DNA from: Chrysaora quinquecirrha | Lineage: Eukaryota; Cnidaria; Scyphozoa; Semaeostomeae; Pelagiidae | NCBI GenBank assembly: GCA_014526335.1 | Contig: JACTAT010000021.1 | Span: forward strand, 1,996,195-2,060,194 | Direction of reading: 5' to 3' | Length of the DNA: 64,000 nucleotides | Shown here: piece by piece, positions 22,401 through 32,314 of the stretch | Layout: every line of letters starts with the position of its first letter | How positions within the stretch are numbered: position 1 is the stretch's first letter | The notes under the pieces: generated by a model | Seen by the model: only the letters and a program-made list of their open reading frames with translations | The model's database searches: none | Told to the model about the DNA's origin: nothing | Program-made: the position numbers and the translations under genes

Positions 22401-23672
22401 CTTAGTGAGGTCGGGTTCGAGTCCCAGCCAGGGTCGAGGACTCGTTGGTTTATCTATCTCTAAGATTCTAGTGACTGGTGCTAAACACACAGTCTCACCT
22501 TCACCTGGCAACGTACCATGTACTTAAACTCCTATTTCTAACCGACTTTCGGTGCTTCAGTAACTAAGCAGTTTCATTACTCTTTATTATTAAAGCTTCT
22601 GTCATTTATAAATTTCTTAACAAACAATTTAAAAACCTAAGGTTACTAAACTTGGCGTTTCTAAACAAACTATTTTTCTTTCCTTGCCTTTTCAGGGTTT
22701 TCAAAGTTTGCAAATTCGTAAAAAACTTAATAAGATTATCTCTGTTGCTTTTCCCTATGCTGAACTTAGGTTAATTTTTGAATCCTCCAGGCGTATTTCT
22801 TCATTTTTTCCATTTAAAGACCGTATTCCCACTCCCACATGTTCTAGAGTAGTCTACAAATTTAAGTGCACAAGCTGCAATGCTTGTTACTATGGGAAAA
22901 CTTCCCGACATTTGGATACTCCTCGAACATTTGGGAATAGGAAAAACGGGTAATCCTGTTAAAGTCGGTTCCTCTGCTATCTTCCAACACAAATTTTCTT
23001 CTGGACACAATGCTTCTCTTAATGACTTTTCTATTCTAAAGAAAGCCCCTAATGACTCTGATCTTTTAATTTATGAAAGTCTTCTTATTTTACGTGATAA
23101 ATCGTCCCTTAATAATCAAACCTCTAGTATTCCTTTGTTTTTGTTTTAATTTTTCACGATGTTGTAAAATTCTCTTGCTTTGCCTTTAATTAATTCAATA
23201 TTTATTATTCCATTGTTCTTGATTAGTATAAATTAACCATGCCTGTAATTTGAATCTCACCTGATGATGCTAAGTGTAAGTTAGCGAAACGTTGAAACAT
23301 GTATAAGTCGTTTTTCTTTTTCTTTAACTAATGGCCTAGCCATTTATTTATTTTTATTGCAACTGGATTTGAGAATGATTTGATTTTGCCGGTATGAAAT
23401 AAAACTTTTCTGATTATGCTGCTCTGTCGCCGAAGAAATTGCTCTGTTTAATTTGTCTCAATATGCTTTTGGTCGCCGTATTAGTACTACAATTTATCTT
23501 GAAACTTCGCTTCCCTAAAAGTCAATCTATTATTAAAGCTTATTCTTGTCAATTAAATGCATAATTATTATTTTCATTCTTAATCTTGTCTTAGGTTATT
23601 ACTGGCGATCTTCGTGGTAAATCATCTTGCACTGATTACACAAATGAAATCATTAGAAATCTATCAGCATGA
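13450..23672 (+). CDS. IDH3A: Isocitrate dehydrogenase [NAD] subunit alpha, mitochondrial, 11 exons
   Basis: This is the catalytic alpha subunit of the NAD-dependent TCA-cycle enzyme that turns isocitrate into 2-oxoglutarate in the mitochondrial matrix. Exons: 13450-13527, 16833-16919, 17843-17957, 19734-19791, 19895-20024, 20158-20291, 20566-20667, 20966-21030, 21152-21236, 21883-22035 and 23595-23672. Exon 1 is exactly 26 codons, beginning [16 protein letters not shown]. It is Arg/Ser-rich without acids, a typical matrix presequence, and ends in phase with exon 2. Landmarks are [28 protein letters not shown], the dehydrogenase signature [16 protein letters not shown], and [10 protein letters not shown]. 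Corrected length would be 361 residues, close to the usual ~366. Exon 6 lacks one base in an A6 run at about 20612-20617. With it restored the frame continues as [12 protein letters not shown]; as written it stops. Exon 8 uses the weak donor gttcgt. Confidence 0.96.
13620..13740. repeat. GGCC-rich short repeats in IDH3A intron 1
   Basis: Words such as GCCGGCCTGGC, GGGCCAGCCTGC and GCTGGCCGGC recur in both orientations within about 120 bases, giving a small GC-rich patch in otherwise AT-rich DNA. Related GGCGGGCAGTC words occur in intron 3 (about 19000 and 19270). Confidence 0.5.
14154..14818. repeat. Minisatellite, left arm of foldback element (~32 units)
   Basis: Units are 19-22 bases: conserved GTGGAGGG followed by one of about five tails. 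A group of five or six units (about 105-125 bases) is itself repeated, so this is a higher-order repeat. The right-arm counterpart is 16172-16622 in inverse orientation, with fewer units. Many of its units have CCTCCAC instead of CCCTCCAC, i.e. one C fewer. Confidence 0.95.
14154..16622. mobile_element. Foldback element: ~1-kb inverted arms, each tipped by a GTGGAGGG minisatellite
   Basis: The left arm (14154-15240) and right arm (15751-16622) are reverse complements, about 98-99% identical in their unique part (14818-15240 versus 15751-16172), around a 510-bp spacer. The outer part of each arm is a minisatellite of GTGGAGG(G) plus a 12-14-base tail; I count about 32 units on the left and about 21 on the right. 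The tails cycle through a few types (TTATCATCATGTAA, ATATCATATTTAAC, ATACCATCATGTAA, TGCCAATACAAC, ATGCGGAGTATC) in a higher-order order. No protein is encoded. It sits inside IDH3A intron 1 and is tolerated there. This matches the foldback (FB) design of tandem repeats within inverted arms. High arm identity suggests recent insertion or ongoing conversion. Confidence 0.85.
16749..16785. repeat. (TA)n microsatellite
   Basis: Alternating TA runs just 5' of the acceptor of IDH3A exon 2. Confidence 0.9.
16975..17070. repeat. Dispersed repeat, copy 1 (inverse copy at 38385-38490)
   Basis: The segment reading about GTGGAAACATTTT..GAGCATACTTA then AAGCTTTT..CTCATCTGACAC and AGAGTATGAATGTCAG recurs in reverse complement at 38385-38490 in a CCDC87 intron, with roughly 80-85% identity. 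Here it adjoins the Penelope relic and may be part of that element. Confidence 0.7.
17085..17800 (+). pseudogene. Penelope-like element relic (reverse transcriptase to GIY-YIG side) in IDH3A intron 2
   Basis: Broken plus-strand frames read [20 protein letters not shown], then [10 protein letters not shown] where functional copies have YVDD. After several stops come [20 protein letters not shown] and [16 protein letters not shown], typical of the linker and GIY-YIG endonuclease side of Penelope-like retroelements. Loss of the second catalytic Asp and the stops show that the copy is inactive. Confidence 0.8.
18139..18290. repeat. (ATC/CAT)n imperfect trinucleotide tract in IDH3A intron 3
   Basis: About 150 bases of CATCATCAT/ATTATCATAAT words. 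It gives spurious His- or Asp-rich readings on either strand. Nothing suggests coding use. Confidence 0.85.
18796..18826. repeat. (CATA)n microsatellite
   Basis: Seven or so tandem ACAT units in IDH3A intron 3. Confidence 0.95.
20790..20885 (+). repeat. SINE-like fragment (related to 22395-22490)
   Basis: The phrase GGGATTCGAGCGCCAGTCATG..GTCTCGTTAGTTAATC resembles GGGTTCGAGTCCCAGCCAGG..ACTCGTTGGTTTATC at 22415-22455. The second copy carries a near-perfect tRNA B-box (GGTTCGAGTCC). Both lie in IDH3A introns. Likely decayed copies of a tRNA-derived SINE. Confidence 0.45.
22395..22510 (+). repeat. tRNA-derived SINE-like fragment with B-box
   Basis: GGTTCGAGTCC at about 22419 matches the RNA polymerase III B-box. 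The flanks do not fold into an intact tRNA cloverleaf, so this is treated as a SINE fragment and not a tRNA gene. See 20790-20885 for its relative. Confidence 0.5.
22640..23310 (+). pseudogene. Penelope-like element relic, GIY-YIG endonuclease end, in IDH3A intron 9
   Basis: The reading at 22684-22930 contains [20 protein letters not shown] followed by TSRHL, i.e. the VYK..CxxC..YYG core of the GIY-YIG nuclease of Penelope-like elements. After a frame shift near 22915 the C-terminal part continues ([34 protein letters not shown]) to a stop at about 23147. The trailer CTGATGATGCTAAG..GCGAAACGTTG (to about 23300) is the sort of 3' end these elements carry. It differs from the intron 2 relic, so two Penelope subfamilies are represented. 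Confidence 0.85.
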
Positions 23673-24042
23673 AGACTGACTTGGTTTGTAGAGTTCTTTA
23701 AATTTTATCGTCGTTCTCAATTGAAAATTCAAAGTTAAAAAATTTCATTTACAAATGTTCTGATGGACCATCAGTATAGAAAATTTTATTACATTTTAAA
23801 AGTTTTTGTCCATATTTTATTTAAGATATTTAATGCAAAGATTTTTGTTCAACGATTCGTAAATTTTATCGTGTTCGTTATGTATGTTCCAAGGTCACCA
23901 AATTATGTGAAAAATGATTTTAAATCACACATCTGCTGTTCCTATTTACTACGGTGTATCCATCTGTCTGCTTTTTATTTTTATCATTTTGAATACAAGA
24001 TGAAATCAATATTTGCCATGAATAGCGAATACTAGGGTTTAT

Positions 24043-24178
24043 TTCTCAACAAGTGGCATACCACAATAGACAGGCTTCGAACCTGGACTGCATGGCCAGA
24101 GAGCAATGCCATTTGAGCTAATGAAATCGTTGAGTAACTCTCCAAGTCATGCAAGGCTCTCCTCCCGTTTGACTTTTG
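24043..24178 (-). mobile_element. tRNA-derived SINE, minus-strand copy
   Basis: On the minus strand, TTAGCTCAAATGGC (A-box-like) is followed 30-odd bases later by GGTTCGAAGCC (B-box-like), then CTGTCTATTGTGGTATGCCA. The body AAAAGTCAAACGGGAGG upstream of the A-box is shared with 61725-61875. A second, forward head lies at 24240-24310, so two heads face away from each other. It sits between the IDH3A and PCSK1-like genes, which converge here. Confidence 0.7.
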
Positions 24179-24239
24179 TGTGTTTCAGCTATGTTAAGCA
24201 CAAAACATATTTTATATGTATTTGTCGTAAATTTTGCGA

Positions 24240-24310
24240 CAAGAAACGTCGTTGGCTCTCTTGTCAAGCAGCAAAGGTTCGAATCCTGCCTATTGTCGTA
24301 TGCCATTTAT
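24240..24310 (+). mobile_element. SINE head, plus-strand copy facing the one at 24043-24178
   Basis: GTTGGCTCTCTTGTCAAGCA..GGTTCGAATCCTGCCTATTG and GTATGCCA repeat the head of the minus-strand SINE in opposite orientation. The same inverted pairing occurs at 44200-44495. Confidence 0.6.
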
Positions 24311-24597
24311 GGAAAAATCAATGAAATCAATGAAAGATAAACCATAAGATGACAGAAGATTAAAATACAAGATAAACTTCTTTTCCTACATTGATAGCAT
24401 AAGTAATGTATGCAGTACCCACTTAAAAATACAGATTTTTGTATAATGCACATCTACATAACCTTATCTGCTAAAGTATGCAATCTGCTAAAATAACCTT
24501 CTACAATACCCACGAATAATAACCTATCAACTACAAAGTAAACATTTCATATCAATTAGAAACAGTAAGAATCATTAAGTCAATGATTAAGTTTTCG

Positions 24598-27500
24598 TTA
24601 TTTGTTTTTACTTTTCTTCTTTGTTTTACTTTTTAACATTTTTCTATATTGATTAAGTTGTCTTTTATTCAACGCTCTACCAAAATATTCCCAAAAGTTT
24701 GCTGGATGTTGCACAGCCATTCTTTGATCATTTAATCCTGTTCTCCATTTGTACATTTTATAATTGTTATTGTTGTTGTTAATTCTTTGACGTAGATAGT
24801 AATTGGCTAAGCTTGGTGTTTGATATCTTCTTTGGTTGAAATTTTGATAATTTGAGGGAAAAGCTAAATTGCTTCGAGCTTGCATATAAGAGAAAATATT
24901 ATTATTATTGTTATTATTATAATTGCTTGAACGAGTTCTCGGCGTAGCAGAAACTCCTAAACTACCGAAACTTTGAAGTGCAGTCCTATAACTCTGGTCT
25001 TGAAATCGAGGCAGTTGATTCTCAGAAGAGGCTAACAAATTATCAATAACATGAGCATTCGATTGTTCTTGTTGTGCTTTTGGAAAATATCTGCTTGCAG
25101 GAGAAAGAGTGGATATATCAGGCAAGGCTGGAGGGATACTATTTAAAACAGCCGATTGTTGTTGTGGTTGTTGTGGTTGATGTTGCTGTGGCTGTGGCTG
25201 TTGTTGTGGCTGTGCTGCAGAGCCAAATGTGTAGGTTACCTTGGTGATAGTTACAGAAGAATGTTGATTTCCTTGTATTGATTTAGTATCATCAGGAAAA
25301 GCTTTTTTATGAATTGGAACTTCAGGATGACTAACTTTTTGATGAGAAGGCTTTTCTTTTGTACCGAATAATACCAATTGCCATTCACGCAGAATTCCCG
25401 TATTTGCACGCGCATCTCCTGCGTCACGTATTTCAAGTGTCCATTTGCCTCGTGGATCTTCACCCCACGCATGCGTTGTCATGAAAGGCCATTTTTTAAA
25501 GCCTTCATCTGATGAATCCTCTGATCTTGTTGGTAATAAATTGGATTTCGTTCCCATTGGTGTTGTTAAAAATATTGTCAAGTCACCTCTTCTTGTGTAT
25601 TCAATTGTTAATATAATTTGAACATGTTCTAAGTAACGAATTTCATTTTTCGTGCCTGCGCATCCATCTGTCGCTACTTCAACGGTCAGCGGTTGATTCC
25701 ATCGTAATGATCTGTTAACGAAACATAGACCTTAAAATTAACAAACTATATATGTTTATTTATATATGTTTTTATGTATTTGTTTGACTGTATGACTTAC
25801 TTTGCTTCCGTAAATAATTTTCCTTTACATTCTCTACTTTCTGGAACTGTTTTCCAATCCTTCGCTCCTGCAATATTAACAATACGTTCTGCATCCAATA
25901 AGCCAAAGCCGAATTTCTCATTAATATGTAAACCAATTCCATTCATTCGCCAATCTGTGTCGTGTTTTAATGGTTGCCAGTTTGCTGTATGAACAACCAA
26001 ATGCTGTACATCTCTCCAGGATAATTTAGGACTGAAAGAAAAATGTTTTTTGATATCATTTCATGCTTTGGCTTTCACACAAGCATATATAGTGTTAGAC
26101 CTCTTGCATGAGTTCCCCTTAGGGCTCATCAAATTGAGATCCCTTAAACTGGAGGTATGAGCATCAGCCAAGCCAATTCAGTTCAGTAATGAGAACTTAA
26201 TCGCATGAAATAAGTCTAATAAAGTGCAAGAAACGACTAGAAAAACCTTCTAACACAAGATAGCAGAATATGGTCAAATATTATCTATAAGATTCTATCA
26301 AGCTAGACCCTGATCAAACGATCAAACATTGTCGGTCAAAAATTTGAGATTAACTTTACAAGCAATGTTTGACCATTTTTGACAATCAGAATTTGCTGGC
26401 CAGTGTTTCAAAAAACTCGAAAAAATTTTCTGCTTGTTTGCTTCTAAAATGCAGAAAAGTTTCGCAAGTAATGTTTTTCGACGTGACCAAATGTTTGAAG
26501 AGCAGTTTTTAATGTTTGACCAATAATGTTTGATTATTTGGCCAGTATCCAATCATTCTCTTACTTCTTCTCTAATGCCAATGCAATAATTCCAGCTGCC
26601 AATGGTGCCGATGCAGATGTACCAGTGTGTCTTTCTGTACATAAATCATGCAAATCTGTGGTTACCTACGATACACATCATATTGTTAAAACAAGCTAAG
26701 GTTCTTCGTGCAGTATAGAATGGTTTCTTACTAAGTTGATAACTTATTAATCGACTTACAATGCGCTTTTCTCCATGTGCTCCGCTGCTCAATGTGGTAG
26801 CTAATGTAGATGAACATGCCTCACTATACCAAGGACTTTCACCATGATCTGAACTTGAACTAATTGATAATGTGTAGATACTAGCAGTATAACCATCACA
26901 GTTACAACTATCGTCATGTCGACCACCATTGCCAGATGCCCATACATAAATTGAGCCAAGACCACCTCTTCCCTAATTCAATGAAATTGCATAACATATC
27001 ATGAACAATGATCAACCCTTTGTTTATATGGTATTGCATAGTATATAGTATTCTGAACATACATACTTTGGTTATTCCATTAGCGAATGCCGCTGCCGCC
27101 AATGTACCAGGCCCCTCAACTGTTGTACCATCATCACTAGGTCCCCAACTTGCACTGTAAATATCAATATACTGAGGATTCAAACTCAATGATTCTGCTT
27201 CTACACGGTCAGTAACTCTACCATCGAGCATGCGTACTCCTCCGATTCGTGCATTATAAGCAACTCCAACTCCACATTTACTGTTATTTGCTTCTGCAGC
27301 AACTTCGCCCGCACAGCGGGTTCCATGCCTAAGGACAATAAAAAGTCATTAGCAATTGATACACGCTAAAATCGTAGTAAAGGAAATGATTCTAAGGAGA
27401 GATAAGAGAGAGATCATCCTGTTACTATTTTTTCACTTAGTTCTCGATACATAATGGTTGTACATGGGCGATGCCTTGTTCTCCATTAGTGTCGTGCCTC

Positions 27501-30500
27501 GTGGTTTTTTCAAGAGAGAAATGTATGTAAAAGAAAACTTGATGCAGATACTTACTTATTTTCATTAGTGAAATCATATCTTGGAAATGGATCTGGATCA
27601 TTATCATTTACATCCCAACTTGCTGCTGGATCCTGTAAAAACCAATCGAAACTTATTACTTACAATCATAACCAATTTTCGTTTTCTATTTACCATTCGA
27701 TTCACACCGGTGTACCCAGACCCTTGCCTTTGGCTTCTTGCATGAAATGAATGTCACCGGAATTATTGTAGGAAACGGTTCTATTATGTGCGCTATACTT
27801 TGAAACAAAACAGTTTATGTATATCGCAGTTCAGTGATGGTAGCAATATGTAAATCAGATCTTTTCCTCTGCACGTGTTTAAGCAAAACTTTCCTTTTCA
27901 TGTCGATTGCATTGATATGCAAATTGAGGTATTGAGTAGTGGTATTGTACATTTGAGTGAATCATGTTCTTAAGTTCTTCTCTCCATTTAAGGGACTCAT
28001 GCCTTGTTCTTTCGAGACAATGCAGTATATCAATCATTTACTTGTTAGTTAGCTTTGGTATTGTCGTATCTACGACAGGATACGTAATTATTTGGTATAC
28101 ATACGTAATTTCTTGCAATGTCAGTGTGATTATGTTCAATACCTACAAAAAAATAAAAATGTTAATCATTATGACGGTGGAATGATTTGATGGAATGATG
28201 ATATATAAAACTGATACATAAAATAACTGACATTCTCTAACTCCCTTTCTCGAAATGAATGCCCTTTCTCCTCTTGAAGAATGTATGCTAATTCTGCCTT
28301 GTCTCGAAAATTCGCTGCCTCGAACAAATTGATTTCTGCTTTCCGTTTGAGATAGCGAATGTCAACTTAATTGAAAATAAGATGTAGTGAATTACCATCA
28401 TCTAAAATTGTAACAACAACTCCTTTGCCCGTGATTCCTTGATTCCATATTGGAATAACATTTATATCCAAATCCAATGAGTTTCTTTTGTCATCCTTTT
28501 AATAAATCAGAATATTCATCATTAGAAAGCATTTCTTCTTATTGAATAAAAAACAAACTCGAAAGAGACATGAGCATCAGCTTCAAAAGGCATTCGATGG
28601 GATGCGGCGGCACCGCACCGCTAAACCGCACCGCGAAACCGCACCGCAAGGCGCAAAGCCGCACCGTTAAACCGCATTGCGAGTCACCTCCGCTGAAATT
28701 CACCTCCAATCTTCTCAACAACCTCAAATCTGTATTATAACTAAAGACCAATGCATAGTCGCCCTTTTTACTTACCAAGTACCACTGTTCATCCCAAAGC
28801 GGGTCAGCAAATCTCGGTGTAATTCCTCTTGCAACTACTCTTTGATGATGATAACCACGCTTCTCTCGAACTTTCTCATGCTGTTGTTCTACCCAAATTA
28901 TCTACAAAATAACATCATTTCGTCATATTCTTTGTTTTTTGTCTATGCCCTGTGATTGGCTGTAATAAGGTACGGATCATGAGAAATAAACTCACATGAT
29001 TTTCTTGTTCTAATGATTCTGTTGTATCTCCTGCGCTTCGTTTTGATCTCGTCGGGTGAGTTGGGTGTTCCAAATGATAATATCCATCTAAACTTCCAAT
29101 CTATTTTATAATTAAAAAATCTTTCATTAATTCGGGATTTTGCTTTCGTTTGATATAATGAAACTCAATAAAAGCACTCGCTTCGTGCGAATTAACATGT
29201 CTTTGTAATATAGCAAATATAGGCAATGTTTCTGGCGATGTGAATGTTCCTTAGTTACTAGCAATAGCATGATTAGAATCCCTGCTGTTTTCCTGTTAGA
29301 ACCAGTAATGTAAAATTCATACTTTAATTATGTGAACTTGTTTTAAAAGGGAAAAAAGTCTAAGCTAAGTTAATATGGTGTTCACGGGGTTTTACGGGAT
29401 AGCTTTTTTTTACTAGTGTTGTTCTTCGAGCATCGCCATAGGGCATGTATGTCTCCTATTGGAATGGATCATATCATTGTTAACATCACGGGTCAATTAG
29501 CAAATCGTACACAGCTTTGCCCTTTGATACATGTTACCAACGTATATCATATTAATACATTATAGAGAAGTGAACAGCTTTGTTAGCACATGAAACATCA
29601 ATGATTTCGCCTAATATTACATCAGTCTTTCTGTAGGCCTTGCTGGCTGTTTTGTTTAAGTTGCCAATGAGACATTTAACTTACTCACTAACTCATGCCA
29701 TTAAGGCACCATTACTTTCGAAAAGAATTTAATTTTTGCAATTTCGGCAGGAGATACTAGTTATATTTCATTCTATCTCATCTAAGTTTTGTGGCATATA
29801 CAGTTCATCGATAATATAAAAGCATAATTTAAACAGTAAAACGTCGCTTAGCTCGAACTAGCTTTTCCAAAGTGCTACAATGTCGAGAACATAGAGATGG
29901 TCGAGAAGCACTGCTGACTAAGTGCGTGTGACTAAGTCAAAACAGAAGAATGGATTAGTAACAGATTGAAGCTTAGCATTCAGATTTGCATCACCTTTAC
30001 CCACAAATCACACAATTGTATCCAAAACTCTCAACTATAGCCACAGTACTATGATAATACTTTGCCTTCAGTCTATCTAAAACATTCTCTCAGATGTGAA
30101 TCAAAACTCAATGACAAAATCACTCGTTTAATGCAACTACCCTCTGAAATCTGGTTCTCGATTCTCTGCATCAAACATGCCAAAGTTGCATCAAAATTTC
30201 TAATACGTAATATCCTAAAACTATTCGAGAGAACCCCGTAACAATTAGTTATTTATTTTAAGTGAGGCTAGTTTGAAAAATATGGTTCTTGCTATGTTGT
30301 TGTTTGTGATTTGATGGCGAGATGTTATTGATGATCAGAGGTAACTGTGAATACAACCGATGCAAAATTCAATCGAGATGCAGAAATACATAACATTAAT
30401 TATGATAAGCATTTGTTGTTTTGGAAACGAATTAAGATTAAAGTTACATTAACTATTCTTATATCATTACTTTGAATAACGTAATATGATAAAGTTAAGT

Positions 30501-30719
30501 GAATACCTTTTGAACTTTGGCGAATCCATGTTTTTTAGCAACTTCTAAAGCTTTCTTATGTCCATTAGGCTCTGATACTTTAATGGCCCAGCCATTTGTA
30601 TATAATATATCTTGATTTTGCTTACAATCACAACAACATAGAAGAACAGTGATCACTAAAATTGCAATCGGAATTCTCTTGAATCCAGAATGGGCAATAG
30701 TTGCCCAACTGTCGAACAT
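24598..30719 (-). CDS. PCSK1: Prohormone convertase 1/3-like subtilisin (kexin family), 11 exons
   Basis: This is a calcium-dependent endoprotease of the regulated secretory pathway that cuts prohormones after dibasic sites. Exons: 30719-30507, 29100-28996, 28901-28776, 28495-28396, 28142-28105, 27632-27556, 27328-27067, 26972-26760, 26665-26565, 26031-25801 and 25711-24598. All phases agree, giving 859 residues. In order: signal peptide (hydrophobic [12 protein letters not shown], about residues 16-27); prodomain with inner site RSKR (89-92) and final site REKR (118-121); catalytic Asp180 (ILDDG), His221 (HGTRC), oxyanion Asn322 (ASGNGG) and Ser395 (GTSASAP). The spacings 41/101/73 equal those of furin. 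A P domain with RRGDL follows, then a Gln-rich and Asn-rich tail. [18 protein letters not shown] and [12 protein letters not shown], plus the tail phrase [15 protein letters not shown], resemble PC1/3 more than furin or PC2. There is no Cys-rich region or membrane anchor. The start is the only in-frame ATG before the signal peptide. Confidence 0.9.
26305..26550. mobile_element. MITE-like inverted-repeat element, copy 1 (PCSK1 intron 9)
   Basis: About 245 bases with ends GATCAAACGATCAAACATTG and, inverted, CAATAATGTTTGATTATTTGG. Internally many CAAACATT/AATGTTTG words occur in both orientations. A related stretch with GACCAAACGATCAAACATTG lies at 47085-47340 in the large CCDC87 intron. No coding capacity. 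Confidence 0.6.
28601..28690. repeat. GC-rich tandem repeat (AAACCGCACCGC units) in PCSK1 intron 3
   Basis: Five to seven degenerate copies of a 10-12-base unit containing CCGCACCGC stand out against AT-rich DNA. Confidence 0.85.
29101..30506. other. PCSK1 intron 1, nothing recognised
   Basis: About 1.4 kb without exon candidates or clear repeats on either strand. Confidence 0.5.
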
Positions 30720-30749
30720 CGCATTTCTACGATGATGATCAAATGAACA

Positions 30750-30757
30750 ACATTTAT
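30750..30757 (-). promoter_or_regulatory. TATA-like box upstream of PCSK1 start
   Basis: On the minus strand CTTTATAAATG lies about 31-40 bases before the chosen ATG (30719). If used as a TATA box the leader would be very short, so this is only a possibility. Confidence 0.3.
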
Positions 30758-30769
30758 AAAGCAGATCCA

Positions 30770-32240
30770 ATTCTATTTTTCTTTTTAGTTAAATATTGAA
30801 TTTTCTTTCAATCAGAGTTTGAGAAGCCAAGATAGCTATTTAGCGGGTGTGTTGATTGTGTTCGGTCAAAGCTATCCGGTGATAGGTAGTCAGAACGCCT
30901 TCAAGCCAGTCTAGCCACTTGATTGGTTGAAAAGACAATGGATTTGCGACGCTCAATAGATTGAATATGCAATACCTGTAGAAACTTAGGTCATCGAAAC
31001 AAGCAAGGCTGCTGTATAAACAATAGTTGATATTTTCTTCTTTTCTGTTTATACTTACAGAGTTGACCGCGACAGTTGTACAAAGAATATAGTTTAAGCA
31101 ACAGAAATCTCGAATGTATTGAGATAAAAGCTGTTCTCACGGTGTTTTCAAAGCTAATCAAATATACTGACTATCATTGACTCAGCTGAAACAAGTCAAG
31201 AAATGAAAAGATCAAAAAACTTCCTTTCAAGTCTCTCCATATTCATTCAAACAATATCTGTTGTTAAACATATTACAGTGTTTCAGTTTTTATTTTTTGT
31301 CTTTCAGTATGCATAACTTTCCGTAGATAACTTCGCGGAAAAATCACGCCAAAACCCTTCCTTGAAAAATGGTTAAAGATCCGCTTCTCTCAGGCCTTCT
31401 TCCTGCGCACGCACATAACACCGAAAAGAAGGAAGAAATAGCTCGGTACAGTAGCTATGAAATGCGTCTTCAGAAAAGTATACAAGATTTATAGCTTCAG
31501 GGTATCATTTAACCTTGATAATAATAAATTGTTTCTCTCATTTGGTCTATAATTTTAAGAATAACTTTTTGTATTTCTCAGTCTTCTGTATGGATCATAT
31601 CCTTCCCATAAAGCAAAGCGAGCGAGCTGGGATTTGAGATTACAACTTTTCCTTTGCGCTGTGATATTTTTAGTTAATCTTTACATACCCTTACCATTAG
31701 TCAGCGCACATTTGTCTTATTTTAGATGCAAGTGCTAAAATTGTCTTTCCAAAAATAGACGTAATTCGGGGGTTCCCAAACTACACGGAATGCGAATGGG
31801 TGGAATGGATGAATAATGAAAGTGAATAAAATCACTTCTTAGCCGCAGAACAACTAAATTATTGATTTAAAATGATTCATAAAATCACAAAATCGATAAA
31901 ACCGCTGGATAAATAGTGATAAAACCGATAGAACACGCCGATTGGTTGGCAGTTTTGGCCAGGGGGCGTGAGGGCGTGGCACTATTGCGTCGTTATTGCA
32001 TTAGCCTCGTATTCGCACAATGAGTAATCTGCCTAAAAATAATAGAATTATTTTGCAAGACAAGAACGCAAACAGGAAGGGGAAACTACATTGGAAACTT
32101 CATCCTGATTAATGCTTACGAAATTTATTTAAAAACCAAGATATCCTTTAAAGTTTTACAGAAGAATTTAAAAAGTATTTGAGCACGAACGTAGAAAAGG
32201 AAAGACAAAAATAAACAAGTAGTGAGGACTGTAATTTCAG
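30770..32240. other. Intergenic between divergent PCSK1 and BH3-candidate genes
   Basis: About 1.5 kb with no exon recognised. It should hold the promoters of both divergently transcribed neighbours. Confidence 0.5.
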
Positions 32241-32250
32241 CTATAAAATA
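32241..32250 (+). promoter_or_regulatory. TATA box of the BH3-candidate gene
   Basis: CTATAAAATA lies 65-74 bases before the ATG at 32315, a normal distance for a core promoter with a leader of about 45 bases. It supports the reality of the small downstream gene. Confidence 0.6.
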
Positions 32251-32314
32251 TTTTAGCAGACAACAAGTGGCAGGCCATCACAGACAGTCAATCGAATCAA
32301 ATCATAAACAAACA

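Noticed and set aside
22380..22460. Possible tRNA gene (B-box GGTTCGAGTCC)
   Set aside because: No matching acceptor and anticodon stems could be traced; it fits a SINE fragment better. The same applies at 24277 and 61830.
24598..30719. Assignment of the convertase to furin or PC2
   Set aside because: There is no Cys-rich repeat or membrane anchor as in furin; the oxyanion residue is Asn, not Asp as in PC2; prodomain and tail phrases match PC1/3.
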